A DNA stretch of 64,000 nucleotides from Wolfiporia cocos (Eukaryota > Basidiomycota > Agaricomycetes > Polyporales > Phaeolaceae). The notes under the pieces are model-generated. The model saw only the letters and a program-made list of their open reading frames with translations, was not told the origin of the DNA and did not search any database. Location of the stretch: assembly GCA_029448655.1 (NCBI GenBank), contig JACCLO010000009.1:1240001-1304000 (forward strand). The letters run 5' to 3'. A program made the translations under genes and the position numbers. This document shows positions 34,763 through 47,116 of this stretch, piece after piece. The stretch's first letter is position 1; each line of letters opens with the position of its first letter.

Positions 34763-35504
34763 AGAACCTGCCAAAAGTTCCTCAAGAGAGAGTGCTTCAG
34801 AGCACTTTGGAGAGGGAGTGTTGAGGGCTTGCACAATTGTATCTGTTGTCCATTACGCAATGCGCTGCCGCGCACACCTTGAGATCCTCGGGGTATATGA
34901 CATTGAAGACAGGTGGCGCGTTCGCTGCTTCAAAGGCCGTGCATGTCACCGGCAAGCGGCCAGTTTTTCCGGACTTGCGGCTACAATCATGATCATCTGG
35001 GCACTGGCCTCAAAACAATACATGTATGTGCATCTCTATTTGCGCGCCTGACGGGCGCCATTGAAGCTGTTCCATCATTCCGCTGTCGCTCGGCGCTGCC
35101 CCGGCCGCTGGAAGCGCTAGCGGAGCTGCGCATCGAGGTGATGAGGGGCCGTACAAAAGATACTCATCTGCTCTTGGGTGGTCTACGGATATGTCAGTCC
35201 TCGTACACTGATGGTGAGCTCAATTGCATACGCAACGACATCTATAACGAAGTATTCAGTAAAGAAAGTGTAGTGTACTGGATGCGCCTACTGATAACGG
35301 CGCGCTGTCGAAGGAACTGCTGTGGACACCAAGTAGCTATATCTCTGCATAACATGAAATCACAAAACGAGCACATTTCAAGGTCAAGCCAGTGATGTAA
35401 TCCGAAAGTGAACATCATGGTCAAACGTATTTTTCATTATCAGGCTCACTCTCTCCTGAAGCCTGCAGAAAACAATCAGGCAATGCTATATATCCCTGAC
35501 AGCT
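34763..35504. other. intergenic stretch, nothing recognised
   Basis: An ORF at 34913-35395 on the plus strand is open for 160 codons, but has no motif and lies between a pseudogene and the 3' end of copy 2. Confidence 0.4.
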
Positions 35505-37607
35505 TCAGAGATGCACTACGTTGTCGTTGCTACTGCCAATTTCCGGCGCGGAATGGTGTGCATCATTACGGTTAGTTTCAGGCTTCCTCCCATCATAATT
35601 AGGGTGCAGCCTCGACAAATTTGTCAGTGGATCGAGCTTCACATTGTCCAATTCGGCGTGCCCTTCAAAGACCAGCTCCTCTGAGACGATATCCTTGCTG
35701 ATGTCCACTGCAATCGCGTGCTTTCTCGGATCATGTCTGCTCTTCCCAGAGAAGGGCCATTTGTTACTGAGTGATGAGCTGCTTGTATGGTCACTTGTAT
35801 CTATCGCAGTTAGATGTCTTGGGTATTGCAAGGGTGTATCTTTTGAAAATCCTCCAGGGGAACGAAGAGATTTTCGAGCGTTGAACCTACACATGTCCAA
35901 ATAAAGTGGCAGATGAGGTCCAGGTATCTAAGTACTCACATGGCCATGAAAGAATTGATGTACACTTTACATGGGGATGCTAATCAGCTGCAGGCATGTG
36001 AGTTGAACTATGTGCACGCTCACCTTTTGTCAACGAAAATTCGACGGATATTACTGCAAAATTGTGAGGGAATACCGCCATCTCCCAAGTAGTCCATGAG
36101 CACATTGCTAAAGCCGATAAATCTCAACAAGAGACAATTACCATTGTGATAGCCAGTAGTGAACACAGGCTGTATCATAACGAAGGAATTGCTCAATTCG
36201 CAAGAATCTGGTAGATTGTAGAGAGCGCAAACCTTGTAACACAACCGGTGTTCAATACATAAAACATCAACCACGATATCGTCGAGTCAGTTCTGCTATA
36301 TATCAGCGCGCGCGCTACGCCCCATAAAGAGGAAGACATACTTGCGAAACCCCGTTTTGCATCGTGCCAGTAGACAGCAAAGGCACGTCGCAATGACCGC
36401 GTCGACCCCGGTAACAGTTGCCAACGGATAGTACGTAACCCACTAATCAATGTTAAGGCATCAGTTGCATCGTATTACATACTATGTCAGATGGCAGTGC
36501 GAGGCAAAAGACGTACCCTATTCTTGGTCTCCAAGAAATCCGAAAAATAAGAGTAATGTGTGCTACAGTCCCGTAGTGAGCATGCCCTGCGACCGCCTAG
36601 GTGCAAAATGTCTTGCTCACATGGCCCAGCAAAGGACTAACGCACGAATAGGTGTCAGACCACTAAAGAACACGCGATTGCGTCGAAGGGGTGTGCTAAC
36701 CTAGAGCAGCGGCTAAAGATGACAGAGGCTCATTAAGATGGGCTCTGAACGTTCAATCCTGAGTGACAGCACCTACCATATCCAGCTAGTATGGCAAAGC
36801 ACTGGGGAAGGCACTCCATCAGCGTTTCGATACTCATGAACTCCATCGTTGGCCTACCACAAGGATGGGCATGGCTAGCCTAGAAAGCTTTGATCCTGTG
36901 CTCGCGATCGCATTGACTGAAGGGGATGAAATGAGAATCACGATATGATACAGTGCTTATAAGACGCTTCGTACGTTTCAACACCCTGATCACGTAAAGT
37001 CTGCATTATGTGTGCGTTAGCTGAACACAGAGATCTGATGGGTGCAGCGACTAACGTATGCACAGAGATCACTACAATCGACTGTCATTGCACGATGGAT
37101 CAGCCTACCGTATCCTGCGGTGGCGATATCAAACGGTGTCTCACATCAAGAATGATTTGCGCCTGCGGCAATATATAAGCAGATCTGAACGGATCATTCG
37201 AGCTACGTACGTGATGATGAGTAACATACCTGGAAGCTCCATACAACGATGAGAAGTTGCGTGGGATTGGCATAATTTGTGATTAGGTACCAGTACACCA
37301 TATGGAAACACAATGCCAGGTGAACCGTATCGAGGAACCTGTTCAAATGATGATAGGACATTCCAGCAGGTTATTTTGCACAAATGCGGTTGGCTTACCA
37401 TAGCCACAAAACGGCAAATTTGTTCCAGATGACATCGCGGGGATACTCTTTAAAGAACACGTATACCTGAACATTCGTCACTCCATACAACCTATGCTGG
37501 CCTGTCGATACAGCTGTTTTCTACTTGTAGCTGAAGATGAGCACGTACACCGCAGACACAAAGACCCCAACGAGGACGGCGCCGTATGTTGCGTCGAGTT
37601 CTCCCAT
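35505..37607 (-). CDS. DUF6534-type membrane protein, copy 2, 17 exons
   Basis: Intact paralogue of the gene at 32032-33919. Exons: 37607-37549, 37491-37399, 37338-37230, 37162-37145, 37081-37056, 37000-36975, 36916-36858, 36801-36777, 36712-36701, 36636-36621, 36562-36517, 36442-36342, 36292-36233, 36169-36142, 36081-36024, 35964-35940 and 35886-35505; 380 aa. Fifteen of the 17 exons have the same length as in copy 1 (59, 93, 109, 18, 26, 26, ., 25, 12, 16, 46, 101, 60, 28, 58, 25, .). Marks: ELDATYGAVLVGVFVSA, LYGVTNVQVYVFF, WFLDTVHLALCFHMVYWYLI, LCWAM, TDSTISWLMFYVLNTG, VYINSFMAMFNARKSLR. The C-terminal tail (about 120 aa) is longer, Ser/Asp-rich and probably cytosolic. The introns differ in sequence, so the duplication is not recent. 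Confidence 0.92.
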
Positions 37608-40600
37608 TTCAATGCCCGAGTCAGCAATCCGCAGAATAGAAATGAGGTGTATCGGGCCAGAGGCAAGCTGCAAGGGGCTTTTCGGGGGCAATCCGTCAAG
37701 TGTTTAATTCCTGACAGTCGAGGGTCTCCTCAAATACGATTAATTAGAATGACAAACATAACATCCTAACTGAGCATCACAGCCTCGCTGAAGGACATCA
37801 AGTTCCTATCGCAGACAAGGGATGAGTACTAGCCGCCACATCGCGATCGATGCCAGCAAATCTTACGTCCAATTCGCTCGACAGATAGACACGCCTGGAT
37901 GCCATAGATTGTTTCAACTTGAAACTTTCCTGGTATGATGCATGTGGTGTTACTCGGCCGGAAGCCATTCCAAGTTTAGACTGAGTCAACACGAGTGTGC
38001 GTTTCGGTGCATTCTGTGAATGCCCAGACTGTGCTCGTGAGGGCACAACTCTCGGCAGCTCTTCCAAGCCAGATGCATCTAATTGATATTAACATGCGGC
38101 GTCTCAAATACAGTGACTCCCAAGACTGAAATGTCATAATGCACAGACGCCACAGGGTCCCATGCAAGACCTTACGCGCGATAGATAAAGATGGGCCGAT
38201 AGTGCCAACCACGGTCCAATCTCGCAATGTAGGATCTCGTAACGGTGAGAGCATCCGGCGGGACAAAGGCATCCGGCGGAACAAAAGCATCTGCTGATAC
38301 GACGTCAATCTAGTATCTATGAACCTGGTAAGGCCAGACTTCGCCACCAGGCAGGAAGGTTCGAGGGCTTGAACTGTGTTAGCCCTGATATGTGATCAAG
38401 AAACTCACAACTATCCGAAGCCACCTTCCCAGGGGGGTCTGAAGGCTGTACTCCAACGCATCTTTCTGCTAAAGTCACGTCTTCGTAGTGGTGGCGACAA
38501 CATCATTTGCATTTGTTGGCAGGGACCTAGCTATACAAGGTAAGTAGAAAGCTCGTGGGCTAATCTGCGTTGATAGCCATCATTCAAGCAAGTGTGTAAG
38601 TTCTCCGATTATGATATCCACCTGTTATCGCGGACATACATCGAGAGTCAGCAAGAGAGGACCAGCACAGCTAGTGGCTTACTACCACTACACTGTGGCA
38701 CAGTACCGAACTTGTCCTGCGCGGTATGATCGCCAACAGGACCTGTGGTTTTCATTATATGTTCATTCCCTACGCCAAGACCTTCAAGCCCTGCATCAAC
38801 GTTAATTCTGATTAAAGTAAAACTGAACCGGGAAGCTGGAACTTTAAGCGGCTCCGGCCGAACATGTCTTATAGAATGCTCAGTCCTTCTATTTCGCTAC
38901 ACGCACAAGACGCGGACAAGCACCCACCAGAGGGCAATTCTGACGCTATCTAGAGAATGCAACTAGTCATCAGTCTGGAAATCGAATAAACCCAGCACAT
39001 CACCATGTGGCCTGAGTTTGAATGTGCGGCGCGGGAACTTGATCCTACGGTCTGTCTCCCACCGCTGCTACCCTCAGATGATCATCACACGGAGCCGCAG
39101 TCATTGAATCAATTATCATCTGCTGTGGGATCACAGCAGCTTCCGTGGTGGTTTCTGCCGCGATCTCCTGTGACCTCTGTTATCCACAGCGATGGTCGGA
39201 CCCTGACCGTGCCGACCGCAATTGTCCAGTGAGGCGGATGGGCTCGTCGCCTACGCACGCAACTTGATCTCGTGTGTTTGACGTGCTGGTGCAGCGGAGC
39301 AGCATGACAGATGGCCCCAGACCCTATATCGGTGTCGAGGTCCAACGCTGGAACTTGCAATCCGTCATTCTATCAGAAAGCCGCGTGTGAGTGAACGACT
39401 ATAGTTCGTGGATGATCATTGTATTATAAAAAGCGCTGAGGCCTTTGTTCTTGTACTCCGAGTAAGCCAGCAGACTGATATATTATACAGAAGCTGGATG
39501 CGGCAACGCCATGACCAGTGGAGGCGATCGTGTCACAATAAAGCACGGATCCTATAGACTTGACCACAGAGCGAAGCTGTGTCTCGAGAGTTGAATTACC
39601 AACCATTTGTATTGTTGACGGCCGGCGTCCATTGCCCGGGGTAGCGCTGGTGCATGAGGAACTATGAAGTTGCAGACTATATCCAGCTTCACCAGGCGGC
39701 ACTCATTACTAGGGAGGCAGAGCCTTGCGGCAATTGAGTCGATGGAGCCTCACCCCGGCCTGCGTCGACCACTAAGGGCACCGGCAAGCTGTCTGAGCGT
39801 TGACTGGAGGATATGTATTCGTGCGTATCGAGTGGACCGCAATCCTTTATGCGGTGGCAGCGGCGACATGACCGCGATAGAGTCGCATCCCTGCCTACAG
39901 CAAACGGTCGGACGCGTCACAGCACGGCAAGCGCCGTAACAGCGTCCCGGTAAGAAGCATCATGCGGTTGTCGGAATGCGCGATGGAGGCGCTCGAGGAG
40001 ATGCATCTGACCCGACCAGGAACGAGTCAGGGGCGTGCAATGGGTGCACATAGAAGCACCATGGCATATCCATCTGGTATGAGGAGGGTATGCAGGTAAA
40101 ATGGCGACAGGCCGATGGCAGCTGGTGACTGATCGCCGAGCTAATGCACCATAGTGCGAATCCCAAGCCACGCTGCAAACGTTCCGTGAAGCGCGTGGGC
40201 GGAGATCGGGCTTTACATTGTCGCGGAGCAGCCGCGCATAAATGTAGAGCACGATGACATAAGTACGGATTTGACGAGGTGCGTCAGCGATCTCAGTATC
40301 TTACTCACTAAGATGAGATTGATCGCGCTTGCATAGCGCTTCTGGGATGCGATCCATAGCAGTGAATCAGCGCAATAGCCAAATCCGAGTTAGTCGAATG
40401 CGGCAGGACATCGATGTGACGCGCCGAGCTGTAGATAGCGCGATCCGTGCAGACGGGACCTATGGCGTGAACAGGTAAACGTTGAGAAGACAGTAACCTC
40501 GTAGAGGAAGCATCTTGGTAAAGAGTTGGCGGGCACAGATGACAGTGAATTGCTGATCGTGATGCATATGAAGAATGGGAGTGAATAATCGAGCGATTTG

Positions 40601-41619
40601 ATAATAATTGCCTGACAGCGCGCCGATCTGGGCATGAACGCGTGAGGACAGAAGTATTTGATATAGATATACGAATGGCCGACCAGTTCCATGGCGTCGG
40701 ATAGTACATCCCGCTGAGATGGCGCACACCAAATACGCGACGTGATCACGCGATCGGCGGCGTGTGATCCGCCATCGTATCAATTGATGCGCCTCGATCT
40801 CGAGTTTGTCCTCGGTATCCTCGCTCTCGACTAAATATGGTCACTCTGCCGGTCCCATACAGACGTTCCCGGAGGATGTCGCTCCTTTCATTATCGGGAA
40901 CACTCTACCCTGCGCCAACGCATGCGGCAGTCATGGGGCGGCACGGAGTATCCGTATCATTGTGCAATATGCAATTCCCCGCACGCAAGACGGCGCAGAG
41001 AAGGATAGAAGCGGGTTGGTGATCCTTGACAAACGCACGATGTGTCAGAGGCATCGTAAGCTCGACGATCAAAGTCTGACAAAGACGCTGCGCAGGAGCT
41101 AAGGACGATGACGCGAAACGAACAAAGGTGACATACCAGCGCATGTAAGGCACGCGCATCAAGAAAGGTGCGAGCGAACGTTTGCGCGGAACCGACCGCA
41201 CGCACTTACCGGAAAAGGCAACGGACTCCCGCGGGCAGGCACGCATCGCGGGTGGATCGTGCCATAGGAGGCAAGCGGGCGCATCAAAGCTGCCTTTTGC
41301 GGCAGCAGACTCCCGCCGTGCCCTGGCAGAGCCATCGCAGGCAGGGCCGTCCCACGCCCAGCGCCCGCGCCAACGAGACGCGATGACGCCGGAAGCAGCG
41401 TGCGTGCCCTCCCCGTTCGGGAAGGACTCTCCCTCGGCATGACGCCCGCCGACGGATATAAGACGCATCGAGGGCACCGCTGGTGGCTGCCCAACTCCTC
41501 TCCCCCCTCGTTGGATGTGTATCCCTGGTAAACGCACCAAGAAAGCACTCGACGATCCCCCGCCCCGCCCGCAGAAAGACTCTAGGCCCTCCGCATCCAC
41601 CGCCCCTGCACCAGACACA
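37608..41619. other. 4.0 kb with no recognised gene
   Basis: Medium ORFs occur on both strands (for example 39917-40252 minus, 40308-40749 minus in several frames, 39005-39232 plus), but none has a known motif and I could not join them by plausible introns. A microexon-rich gene like the DUF6534 pair could hide here. The last 200 bases are the promoter of the flavoprotein gene, with ATATAAG near 41,456. Confidence 0.35.
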
Positions 41620-42398
41620 ATGTCGTCCCCCAAGATCGCCATCGTCATCTACACCATGTACGGCCACATCGCCAAGTGTACGTTGCGCATACACCCGTCC
41701 CCCCTCCGTGCAGACACTGACAGCGCGCCCAGTGGCCGAGTCCGTCAAGGTCGGCGTCGAGGCGGCCGGCGGGAGCGCGACGATCTACCAGGTCTCCGAG
41801 ACGCTCCCCGAGGACGTGCTCGGCAAGCTGCACGCGCCGCCCAAGCCCGCGTACCCCATCATCGCGCCGACGGACCTCCCCAACTTCGACGGCTTCCTCT
41901 TCGGCGTGCCGACGCGCTACGGCAACATGCCCGCCCAGTTCAAGGTGCGCACCCGCTCACCCCTCTCCGTGCACGTGCACGCGCGCTGACGCGCCGCGCA
42001 GGCGTTCTGGGACGCGACCGGCGGCCTGTGGGCGTCGGGCGCGCTCGCGGGCAAGTACGCATCCGTGTTCATCTCGACCGGCACGCCCGGTGGCGGCCAG
42101 GAGGTCACCGCGCTCTCGCTCGTCTCCACCTTCGTCCACCACGGTATCAACTTTGTCCCGCTCGGCTACTCGCGCACCTTTGGCCAGCTCGCCAACCTCA
42201 GCGAGGTCCGCGGTGGTGCGTATTTTCCCCCCCTTGCGTATGCTCGAGCGAGTGGCTGATGCGTGCGCAGGCTCGCCGTGGGGCGCCGGCACGTTCGCGG
42301 GCGCCGACGGCTCGCGCCAGCCGACCGTGCTCGAGCTCGAGGTTGCCAAGATCCAGGGCGAGTACTTCTACGGCGTCCTCAGCAAGGTCAAGTTCTAG
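41620..42398 (+). CDS. WrbA-type NAD(P)H:quinone oxidoreductase
   Basis: FMN-binding flavodoxin-like enzyme that reduces quinones by two electrons and protects from redox cycling; likely soluble. Four exons: 41620-41677, 41733-41944, 42002-42215 and 42271-42398; 203 aa, the usual WrbA length. Marks: [12 protein letters not shown] with the FMN phosphate loop, [47 protein letters not shown]-like [13 protein letters not shown] and the C-terminal [15 protein letters not shown]. Introns are 55-57 nt GT-AG with agreeing phases. Fungal relatives are Ycp4/Pst2/Rfs1. Codons are strongly G/C-ended. ATATAAG lies about 160 bp upstream. Confidence 0.95.
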
Positions 42399-45149
42399 GC
42401 GCGACACGTTGGACTGCATTGCGCATGACGCCACCAGCTGAACGAACAGTATTCCATGTAAAAGCTGTTGTATCGATACCGCACAATTTTCATTGCATTT
42501 CATTTTGATCTGGACTATGTGCGAGGGTGCTCCGGGCGAGTCGAGATTGGCTAGGCTGTGGGTTATGTATCCGGCGGACGTCATGCCCGCGTAAGATAGT
42601 GACAGCGTGCCGTGCACATCAGTGCAAGTTGCGCGGCGACGGTGCATATACGCACCTTCGACGCAAATACGAAAGTGCTAGCGGCCGCGCGATGTGGAGC
42701 GCAGTCTGGATCACTTGACCGCGTGCGCAATCCGAAGCCGCGCTGAGCACGGCTGCATTTGTCTTTGCCTGCGCTGAAAGAAAGGGTGTAGCGTCTGGGC
42801 GTGACGCGCGGGCTCGATTCCGTGCTAGCGTCGTGCGAGCGCGTTCGCCATGTCCGCGGACGGCGGGTCGTGTACGGCGCACGGACGTCTGGCAAGCCTG
42901 CGACGACGTGTTGGCCCAGTGCACGGCGGAGCCGCTGCGCCGCAATGCGTCGGCGCAGGGGCGAAGGCGGCATGTGCGTCTGCACGCGCTTCCTTGATCA
43001 GGAGAAGGCTCCTGGAGTCTGGACATCGAGACCGAAGCTCACATGCCCAAGCGCGGGGCTTCTCCCGCGCGTCCCGGGCAGATGACCGCCTCAAGCGCGT
43101 CGGCTTGTCGCCTTCGACAACCTCATCTCTAATCTTCGCGCCGCCACGCGATCCGAGCTCGACTCAACTAGGATCCTAGGGGCTCGCGACGCAGCGGCGG
43201 GCGCACGCATCGCATGCTGACACGAGGGAGGAGAGGCGCGCGGCAGTCGCCTAAGCTTAAGCTCAAGTGCGGCACGTCCGCGCCTGAGGCGAGTCCGACG
43301 TCGGTGTCGGACCCGCGTCGCGCGGCAGCAGAGGTGCCGCGCACGCGTGCTGCGAGAGTGACAGGTGACACCGGCGTACAGGGGCCGTGCTAGTACGGAG
43401 CCGGTGTGCGCGCCCGTGCGAGGCTCCGCGGCGCGATGCGCGGGCGGAGACGCACGGGCGCGTGCGAACGGGGGTGACACTCGCATGCACTGCTTGTGCG
43501 TGAGCGCGGACTCCGCGGAATCAGCGCTGAGCGGCAGAGGCGAGCGCGGGCAGTGTAGGTACGCTCGGTCGGGGCGTTCAGCGAGATGGAGTGGGGCCGG
43601 TTGAGAGTACCGCAGGGATTAGAAATCTGGATGATGCGGGCAGCGAGTAGATGCAAGGCGGGATAGAGATTGGGCTGTCGACCTTCGCAAGGGAGTGGAT
43701 TAGACTTGGCGGAGACGGATGATTGGGATGTAGCGAATTCGCGCCATATCGCGGGGTCGGCTTCATAGAACTGAATGACTATGATCAGAATTGAATCGTG
43801 AGGCTAGCATAACCGATGCAATTTCCGAACTGGTAAGCGTGCTGAGCACCCATGCATCATCAAGACGTGGACCGACTCACTGCCTGCTGTTAGCGTACCG
43901 GACTCCAGTATCTACCAGAGGGCACAGATAACGATCGATGCAAGGGGAGGAGAGCACGAAAGTGATGATGTGCGATATCCAAGCACGAAGCTTGGGGTAA
44001 GGAAAAATTTTCAACGGCGCTGGGACCTGTGAGAGGCCCGCCGACACAGCACCGAAGCACTGCGGAACGACCGCAAGGAAGCTGGGGGAATGGACAAACA
44101 TTAGTTAGCTGGGAACGTGGAGAAGGCGGACGGCCGAATGCACCTTGGTGGGGAGTCGGTATTCTCGTCTTCGGCAGTTGACAAGCACACCCGTGCCCAG
44201 GGAACGAACAGGAGGTGGCCAGTCTCCTCCCCGAGCCCTAGGTCTGGAGCACTCGAGGTCGAGCAGCGGCACGCTTGAACTTTGTGGACATGGCAGGCGA
44301 AGGAGAATAGCATGTAAAGATGAACAAGCTGAGTCGAGCCGGTAGCGATCTTGCTGCCTTGAAGCCGTTCGCTGGTTGAACGACAGCTGAGACTGAACAG
44401 TAAATTGGAGGTGAGCATGATGCGAGACGAGATTACACGACCTCGAGCCACTATACCATCGTCGGGGAGACAAGATCATAGGGGTGATCAAGCCCTCACT
44501 GGTCTCGCCGACGTCTAGCCCAGGTAGCATGACGCCCTCGCGCAAGATTATTGACAATCGAAGTGCCCCTTGACGGAAATCATTCACCTGAAGTCCGAGT
44601 ACCTGGATGGTACCTAGCATGATCAGTACGATGTAGGCATAGAATCCAACATGAATGGCCGTCTAGCAGGATGAGTCACCGAGGTCATCAGGTCCATGAC
44701 TCCTTCGCCCGGCGGCCCATCACTGCTTTCCGGCCATACCTGGACACCACTGGCACTAGTCTTGCGATCCTTGGTCTCCTGGCACGCGTCGTCGTTTTTT
44801 TGCGGTTGCGAGAGGCCTGACTATATAAAAAGATTAGCAACCGAAAGCGGGTCCTCGTCTTTTCTAACCAGCACCGGCGATCACGACCCCCGTCGCATCA
44901 CGCCAACACCGACATTGTGGCGGCTACCCATGGCCTCCACCAAGCACCCGTGTCGGGTTACCCGGAACGGCCTCGTAGAGCGTATGCCCCATCAGCCGAC
45001 CAGCCCTCTGGATACTGGCATCTACGGCCCCCCGTCCGCCCATGGAGCGGCATTTTGAACGCCGTACCTGCCCGCCTATAGGCCGACGGTACCGCAGCAT
45101 ACGACGCCCTCCATGCCGCCCCGCACGATTGAAAGTGCCTCGGCAGCAT
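42399..45149. other. 2.7 kb without a recognised gene, GC-rich at 42.6-43.6 kb
   Basis: 42.6-43.6 kb is very rich in CG and GC dinucleotides, and so shows ORFs in every frame; none has a motif. Minus-strand ORFs at 44101-44620 contain hydrophobic runs but no family mark. A TATATAAAA at 44822-44830 stands about 110 bp before an ATG at 44,931 that opens a 42-codon reading; too short to call. Confidence 0.35.
44822..44830 (+). promoter_or_regulatory. isolated TATA box
   Basis: TATATAAAA, a good TATA match in a GC-rich stretch. No convincing gene follows; the only downstream reading before the next gene is 42 codons. Confidence 0.3.
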
Positions 45150-45515
45150 TCAGACGTCGCGGTATTTAATGCCCACGTCCATCTGCGCCTGCTTGAGCGG
45201 GACCAACTTCATCTTGTTGTGCGTGAGCCCGAGCGCGCAGACGGTGCGGTCGACCTCGACGTCCGGGCCCTCGACGCGCCAGAACTCGCGTGTGAAGACC
45301 CGCTGCTTGAGCGGCGCCTTCGTCTGCTTGATCCCTCGGATCTTGTATGGCATGTCCTTGGGGACGTACGCGTCGAGCTCTTCGCAGTAGCGCGCCCCCT
45401 CGGGAACCACAACCTTCTTCCAGAACTCCACCCCATTGAACTCCGGTGCCGGACCGAAAGGCTTCTCCATGGGCGGGAGCTTAGGAAGGTAGCATACAAG
45501 GACAGCGTGAGCCAT
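45150..45515 (-). CDS. small unknown protein, 121 aa
   Basis: Single-exon reading, with the start chosen at MAHAVLVCYLPKLPP (45515) because the upstream extension is low-complexity. The protein is soluble with no signal or membrane segment, rich in Lys, Val and Pro, and contains PFGPAPEFNGVEFWKK and LTHNKMKLVPLKQAQ. G/C-ended codons in this frame support coding. I do not recognise a family. The stop lies 388 bp downstream of the eIF3g stop region in the same orientation. Confidence 0.6.
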   Translation of the reverse strand: MAHAVLVCYLPKLPPMEKPFGPAPEFNGVEFWKKVVVPEGARYCEELDAYVPKDMPYKIRGIKQTKAPLKQRVFTREFWRVEGPDVEVDRTVCALGLTHNKMKLVPLKQAQMDVGIKYRDV

Positions 45516-45903
45516 TGTGTGATGATGTGTGCGGATGTGAGCACGGTGCGAAGCACAGGATATGATGATGGTATGGATGCAAAAGTGAGATTGAGACGTG
45601 AGGGGGCGACCCAATTCTTAAGTCCAACATTGCAATTCTGCCCACGACCAGGTTCGTGCATCATGGCATTGTCTCAGCACGCTCTGCATCAAAACACCAG
45701 TTAGTTGAGAACGTGATCGCGATCGCGACCAGTGGCGCGTTATAAACATCGATCCCACTGAAGAACCAGGCATAGAAGAGTCAGCTCAGCTCAATAAGTC
45801 ACCCCTCGTATGATCAGACTTTTGGACACAGACGAAGGTTAGTAAAGTAATACACTGGGTTATGGCCGGAATACAGCGAGTATACCAGTTACAGAGATAA
45901 CGA
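45516..45903. other. intergenic, 0.39 kb
   Basis: 3' flank of eIF3g and 5' flank of the small unknown gene. Nothing else seen. Confidence 0.6.
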
Positions 45904-47116
45904 CTATCGCTGCTCCCTTGGTTCTGTGAAAAGTGCAACAGATTAAAATGGAAACGGTCAAGAGATTTGCCTGATACTTACGTGACCACTGAATGTTTAA
46001 AATCAGATTGTCGTAGCCGCGTCCGTGCATCTTCTCCATCGCACGTTGAGCAACCGCACGATCCTCGAAGCTAACAAATGCGAAACCCTTGCCGGCACCC
46101 GTCTCGCGGTCGCGGCCAACATAGACACGTGCCACACGGCCGAATGTGCTGAACAGGTCGCGCAAGTCGTTCTCTTGCGTATCTTCGGAAATGTTGGTGA
46201 CACGCAGCGTCGGAAGATCGTCTCTGGAGCCTCCTGGCCGTCCCATGGATTCTCCAGGACCGCGAGCACCACGCATTGATGGCGGAACATACTTGCCGCC
46301 AGTGCTAGCTGAGGGTGCCGCCGCGGCGGGCTCTGCAGGCGTACCGGTATCGTCGCCACCGAAAGGAGGGGTATCTGCGTATAGAATTATCTGAGTATTG
46401 CCCCTGCTCTTTGCAATGCATGGAAGCCTCGCCTGCACCATCTAGACCCGGCAACGAATCCTTGTATGGACACTTCGCGGTGAAGTGGTCTCCCTTGCAC
46501 AGACGACATACAACTTTTCCGGCACCAGCTCTCGCGAGGTTGCTCTTGATCGCCTGCTCCGCAGACTGCTCGGGCTCCGATGACTAAACGCCAGTGAATT
46601 GCTGAGCCAATAGGACGCATGATGTATAGATCGCACCTTGTTCCCTGCGCTGAGCTTCAAGACAACGTTCTCGCCGACAGTGGTTGTCGCTCGATCGGGG
46701 CCAGGCTTGTTCCCTCTCTCCTGGCCGAACTTCGCCCATGTCTTCCGTTCGGCAACGGTGTGGTCGACGACAGCTTTTTGCAAAGTTCTCTTGATCTTTT
46801 TCGTTACCTAGAACGCAGCACTTCAACGTTGAGCTTCTTGCGATGAACACGCACATTTACGCACCTTCACTTTCTTGCCCTCATCGTTTAGGATGAACTC
46901 GACCGTTGTCCGGATACCATTCTCATCCACAGAATCCTCAATCTTGGGAGGTTGCTCTAAAGGTCCTGGTTGGCCAAACTATATGCAATCATGTGAGGGA
47001 ACTTACCGAGCTCGTCGACATCGTCTGCCCATGAAGTTTTCTGTGCTCTGTGAATACAGTAAGATCAATACACTGCTACGGATGCCCTGTTCAGTGAGGA
47101 CATACGCTGTAGTCAT
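45904..47116 (-). CDS. TIF35: eukaryotic translation initiation factor 3 subunit G
   Basis: Subunit of eIF3, which helps 40S recruitment, scanning and re-initiation in the cytoplasm. Seven exons: 47116-47106, 47047-47007, 46956-46865, 46807-46637, 46583-46439, 46374-45982 and 45923-45904; 290 aa. The order matches the family: a short N terminus with TSWADDVDEL, an eIF3g region with VEFILNDEGKKVKVTKKIKR, a CCHC-like zinc knuckle CRLCKGDHFTAKC (about 131-143), a Gly/Ala-rich linker with GGKYVPPSMRG, and a C-terminal RRM (about 205-285) with LRVTNISEDT (RNP2) and GKGFAFVSF (RNP1). The protein ends QWSQPREQR. The first exon is 11 nt and the last 20 nt. Its 513-bp 5' region is shared with the divergent tocopherol-cyclase-like gene. 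Confidence 0.96.

Noticed and set aside
40905..41648. 247-codon minus-strand ORF as a gene
   Set aside because: It runs antisense through the promoter and first exon of the WrbA-type gene, has no motif and reflects high GC.
43091..43656. Several overlapping ORFs on the minus strand
   Set aside because: Arg/Ala-rich readings in all frames of a GC-rich stretch, no motif and no consistent frame.
45042..45704. 220-codon plus-strand ORF
   Set aside because: Antisense to the 121-aa gene; its composition mirrors the codon use of the opposite strand.
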